Source: Bacillota bacterium
Lineage (GTDB): Bacteria; Bacillota; Bacilli; ZCTH02-B2
Direction of reading: 5' to 3'
DNA: 29,909 nucleotides
Assembly: GCA_017577895.1 (NCBI GenBank)
Contig: PKQY01000023.1
Coordinates: 1-29,909, forward strand
The position numbers and the translations under genes were made by a program. Position 1 is the first letter of the stretch. Each line of letters opens with the position of its first letter. The notes under the pieces are model-generated. The model was given only the letters and a program-made list of their open reading frames with translations. It was not told where the DNA came from and searched no databases. Shown here one piece after another: positions 29,178-29,909 of this stretch.

Positions 29178-29645
29178 TCAAAAAGGCGACCATGCGTTGA
29201 CGGCCAGGGCGGTGAAAAATCCGAGCCAACCGCCGGCGAAGACTTCCGTCGGCTTGTGCCCCAGCAGTTCTTTCAGTTTTTCTTGACCTTTTTCCGGATG
29301 GCTCCAATCGATTTGGCTGATGTTTTTCAACTCTTCCAAAAGTTGGTTGAGGACAACGGCATGTTCACCGGCGTGGCGCCGGATGCCCGCCGCATCGAAC
29401 ATGGTAATCATGCTGAAAATGACGCTGATGGCAAAAAGGGGCGATTGCAGCCCTTCTTGGATGCCGATGCCGGTGGTCAATGCGGCAACGGCGGCCGAGT
29501 GGGAACTCGGCATGCCGCCGGTGCTGACCAGCAAATTCCAGTTCCATTCCCGCAGAGCTAACCAGTGCAAGATCACTTTAATGCTTTGGGCCAAAACGAT
29601 GGCGGCCAGGGCCGCCCAAAGTGGATAATTATACAATAAGTCCAT
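29178..29645 (-). CDS. yuiD: DUF212 / PAP2-like membrane protein, YuiD
   Basis: Integral membrane protein of 155 residues of the DUF212 family, related to acid phosphatase/vanadium haloperoxidase proteins. STGGMPSSHSAAVAAL and FDAAGIRRHAGEHA carry the conserved Ser-His and Arg-His residues of the phosphatase-like site. About four hydrophobic segments are visible. The substrate is unknown. The start at 29645 follows AGAAAGGACGG; the frame from 29666 adds residues without a site. Convergent with yuiC, three bases apart, with no clear terminator, and neighbours as in B. subtilis. Confidence 0.9.
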   Translation of the reverse strand: MDLLYNYPLWAALAAIVLAQSIKVILHWLALREWNWNLLVSTGGMPSSHSAAVAALTTGIGIQEGLQSPLFAISVIFSMITMFDAAGIRRHAGEHAVVLNQLLEELKNISQIDWSHPEKGQEKLKELLGHKPTEVFAGGWLGFFTALAVNAWSPF

Positions 29646-29731
29646 GGTAACCGTCCTTTCTGCCAACTCTATTGTATCGGTTGTCGTGGAAGCCGTCTAT
29701 GGTTTTTGATGCCGGTTGGGAGGGAGAAGCG

Positions 29732-29909
29732 GTGGAGAAAAAATACCCGGAACTTTATTATCAATTTTTTGAACAGTTCAACCAAGGTGAGTATTACGCC
29801 TGTCACGATTTGCTGGAAGAGTTGTGGATGGAAGACCGGACGAACACCTTTTTAAAGGGGCTTTTGCAGATGTCGGTGGCCATTTACCACTACCAAAACG
29901 GCAATTGTG
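29732..29909 (+). CDS. DUF309 family protein, 3' end cut off by the window
   Basis: The first 59 codons of a gene running off the end. The product starts MEKKYPELYYQFFEQFNQGE and continues with YYACHDLLEELW, the signature of DUF309, then FLKGLLQMSVAIYHYQNGN. The family is small, helical and of unknown function. GTG start at 29732 with GGGAGGGAGAAG upstream. Confidence 0.85.
   Translation, partial: MEKKYPELYYQFFEQFNQGEYYACHDLLEELWMEDRTNTFLKGLLQMSVAIYHYQNGNC

Overview
The window comes from a spore-forming Firmicute of the order Bacillales with a moderately high GC content, possibly a thermophile; the species cannot be named from the sequence. The evidence is the content and the gene neighbourhoods. 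An ArsC-like gene precedes gcvH, and there are sigI-rsgI, sufCDSUB, yunC/yunB/lytH/lipA/yutD, yutE, a Nfu gene, a yutM-like A-type carrier, yumC, yutJ, yuiB, yuiC and yuiD. From memory, most of these have counterparts in the yus-yur-yun-yut-yum-yui part of the Bacillus subtilis chromosome. Shine-Dalgarno sites are strong, GTG and TTG starts are common, and several promoters look like ordinary sigma-A promoters. Two sporulation genes (yunB, lytH) are present.

Layout. 1-3.2 kb: acyl-CoA dehydrogenase, a lipoprotein on the minus strand, an ArsC/Spx-fold protein, gcvH and a cysteine-rich small protein. 3.2-4.7 kb: sigI and a short anti-sigma factor rsgI. 4.8-10.3 kb: complete sufC-D-S-U-B operon. 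10.3-12.7 kb: a less orderly, lower-GC segment with a very long hairpin, an orphan reading frame, an AEC-family permease, two C-terminal gene remnants and a VOC-fold protein. 12.8-18.1 kb: yunC, a tandem ThyX-like protein, yunB, lytH, lipA and yutD. 18.1-21.4 kb: two small conserved genes, thiM, a HepT-like gene (yutE), a SufR-like regulator and a Nudix hydrolase. 21.4-24.9 kb: nfu, an A-type Fe-S carrier, yumC, yutJ and yuiB. 24.9-26.4 kb: an isoleucine-type T-box leader and an ilvA without a regulatory domain. 26.4-28.4 kb: a TPP riboswitch and tenI-thiS-thiG on the minus strand. 28.5 kb to the end: a 3D-domain protein (yuiC), a PAP2-like protein (yuiD) and the start of a DUF309 gene.

How the genes fit together. 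Much of the window concerns Fe-S clusters and the cofactors that depend on them. The Suf proteins assemble clusters, Nfu and the A-type carrier can deliver them, and YumC may supply electrons. LipA consumes clusters to make lipoyl groups, and GcvH carries one. A SufR-like regulator with a nearly canonical four-cysteine spacing lies among these genes and is a natural candidate to sense cluster supply. The thiamine genes (thiM, tenI, thiS, thiG) form a second cofactor theme, with the riboswitch on the minus-strand operon only.

No defence system, CRISPR array, insertion sequence, rRNA or tRNA was recognised. The least explained items are the two-domain ThyX homologue with a decayed signature, the SufR-like regulator, the RsgI that lacks the usual Asn-Pro site, and the long hairpin beside the remnant-rich segment.
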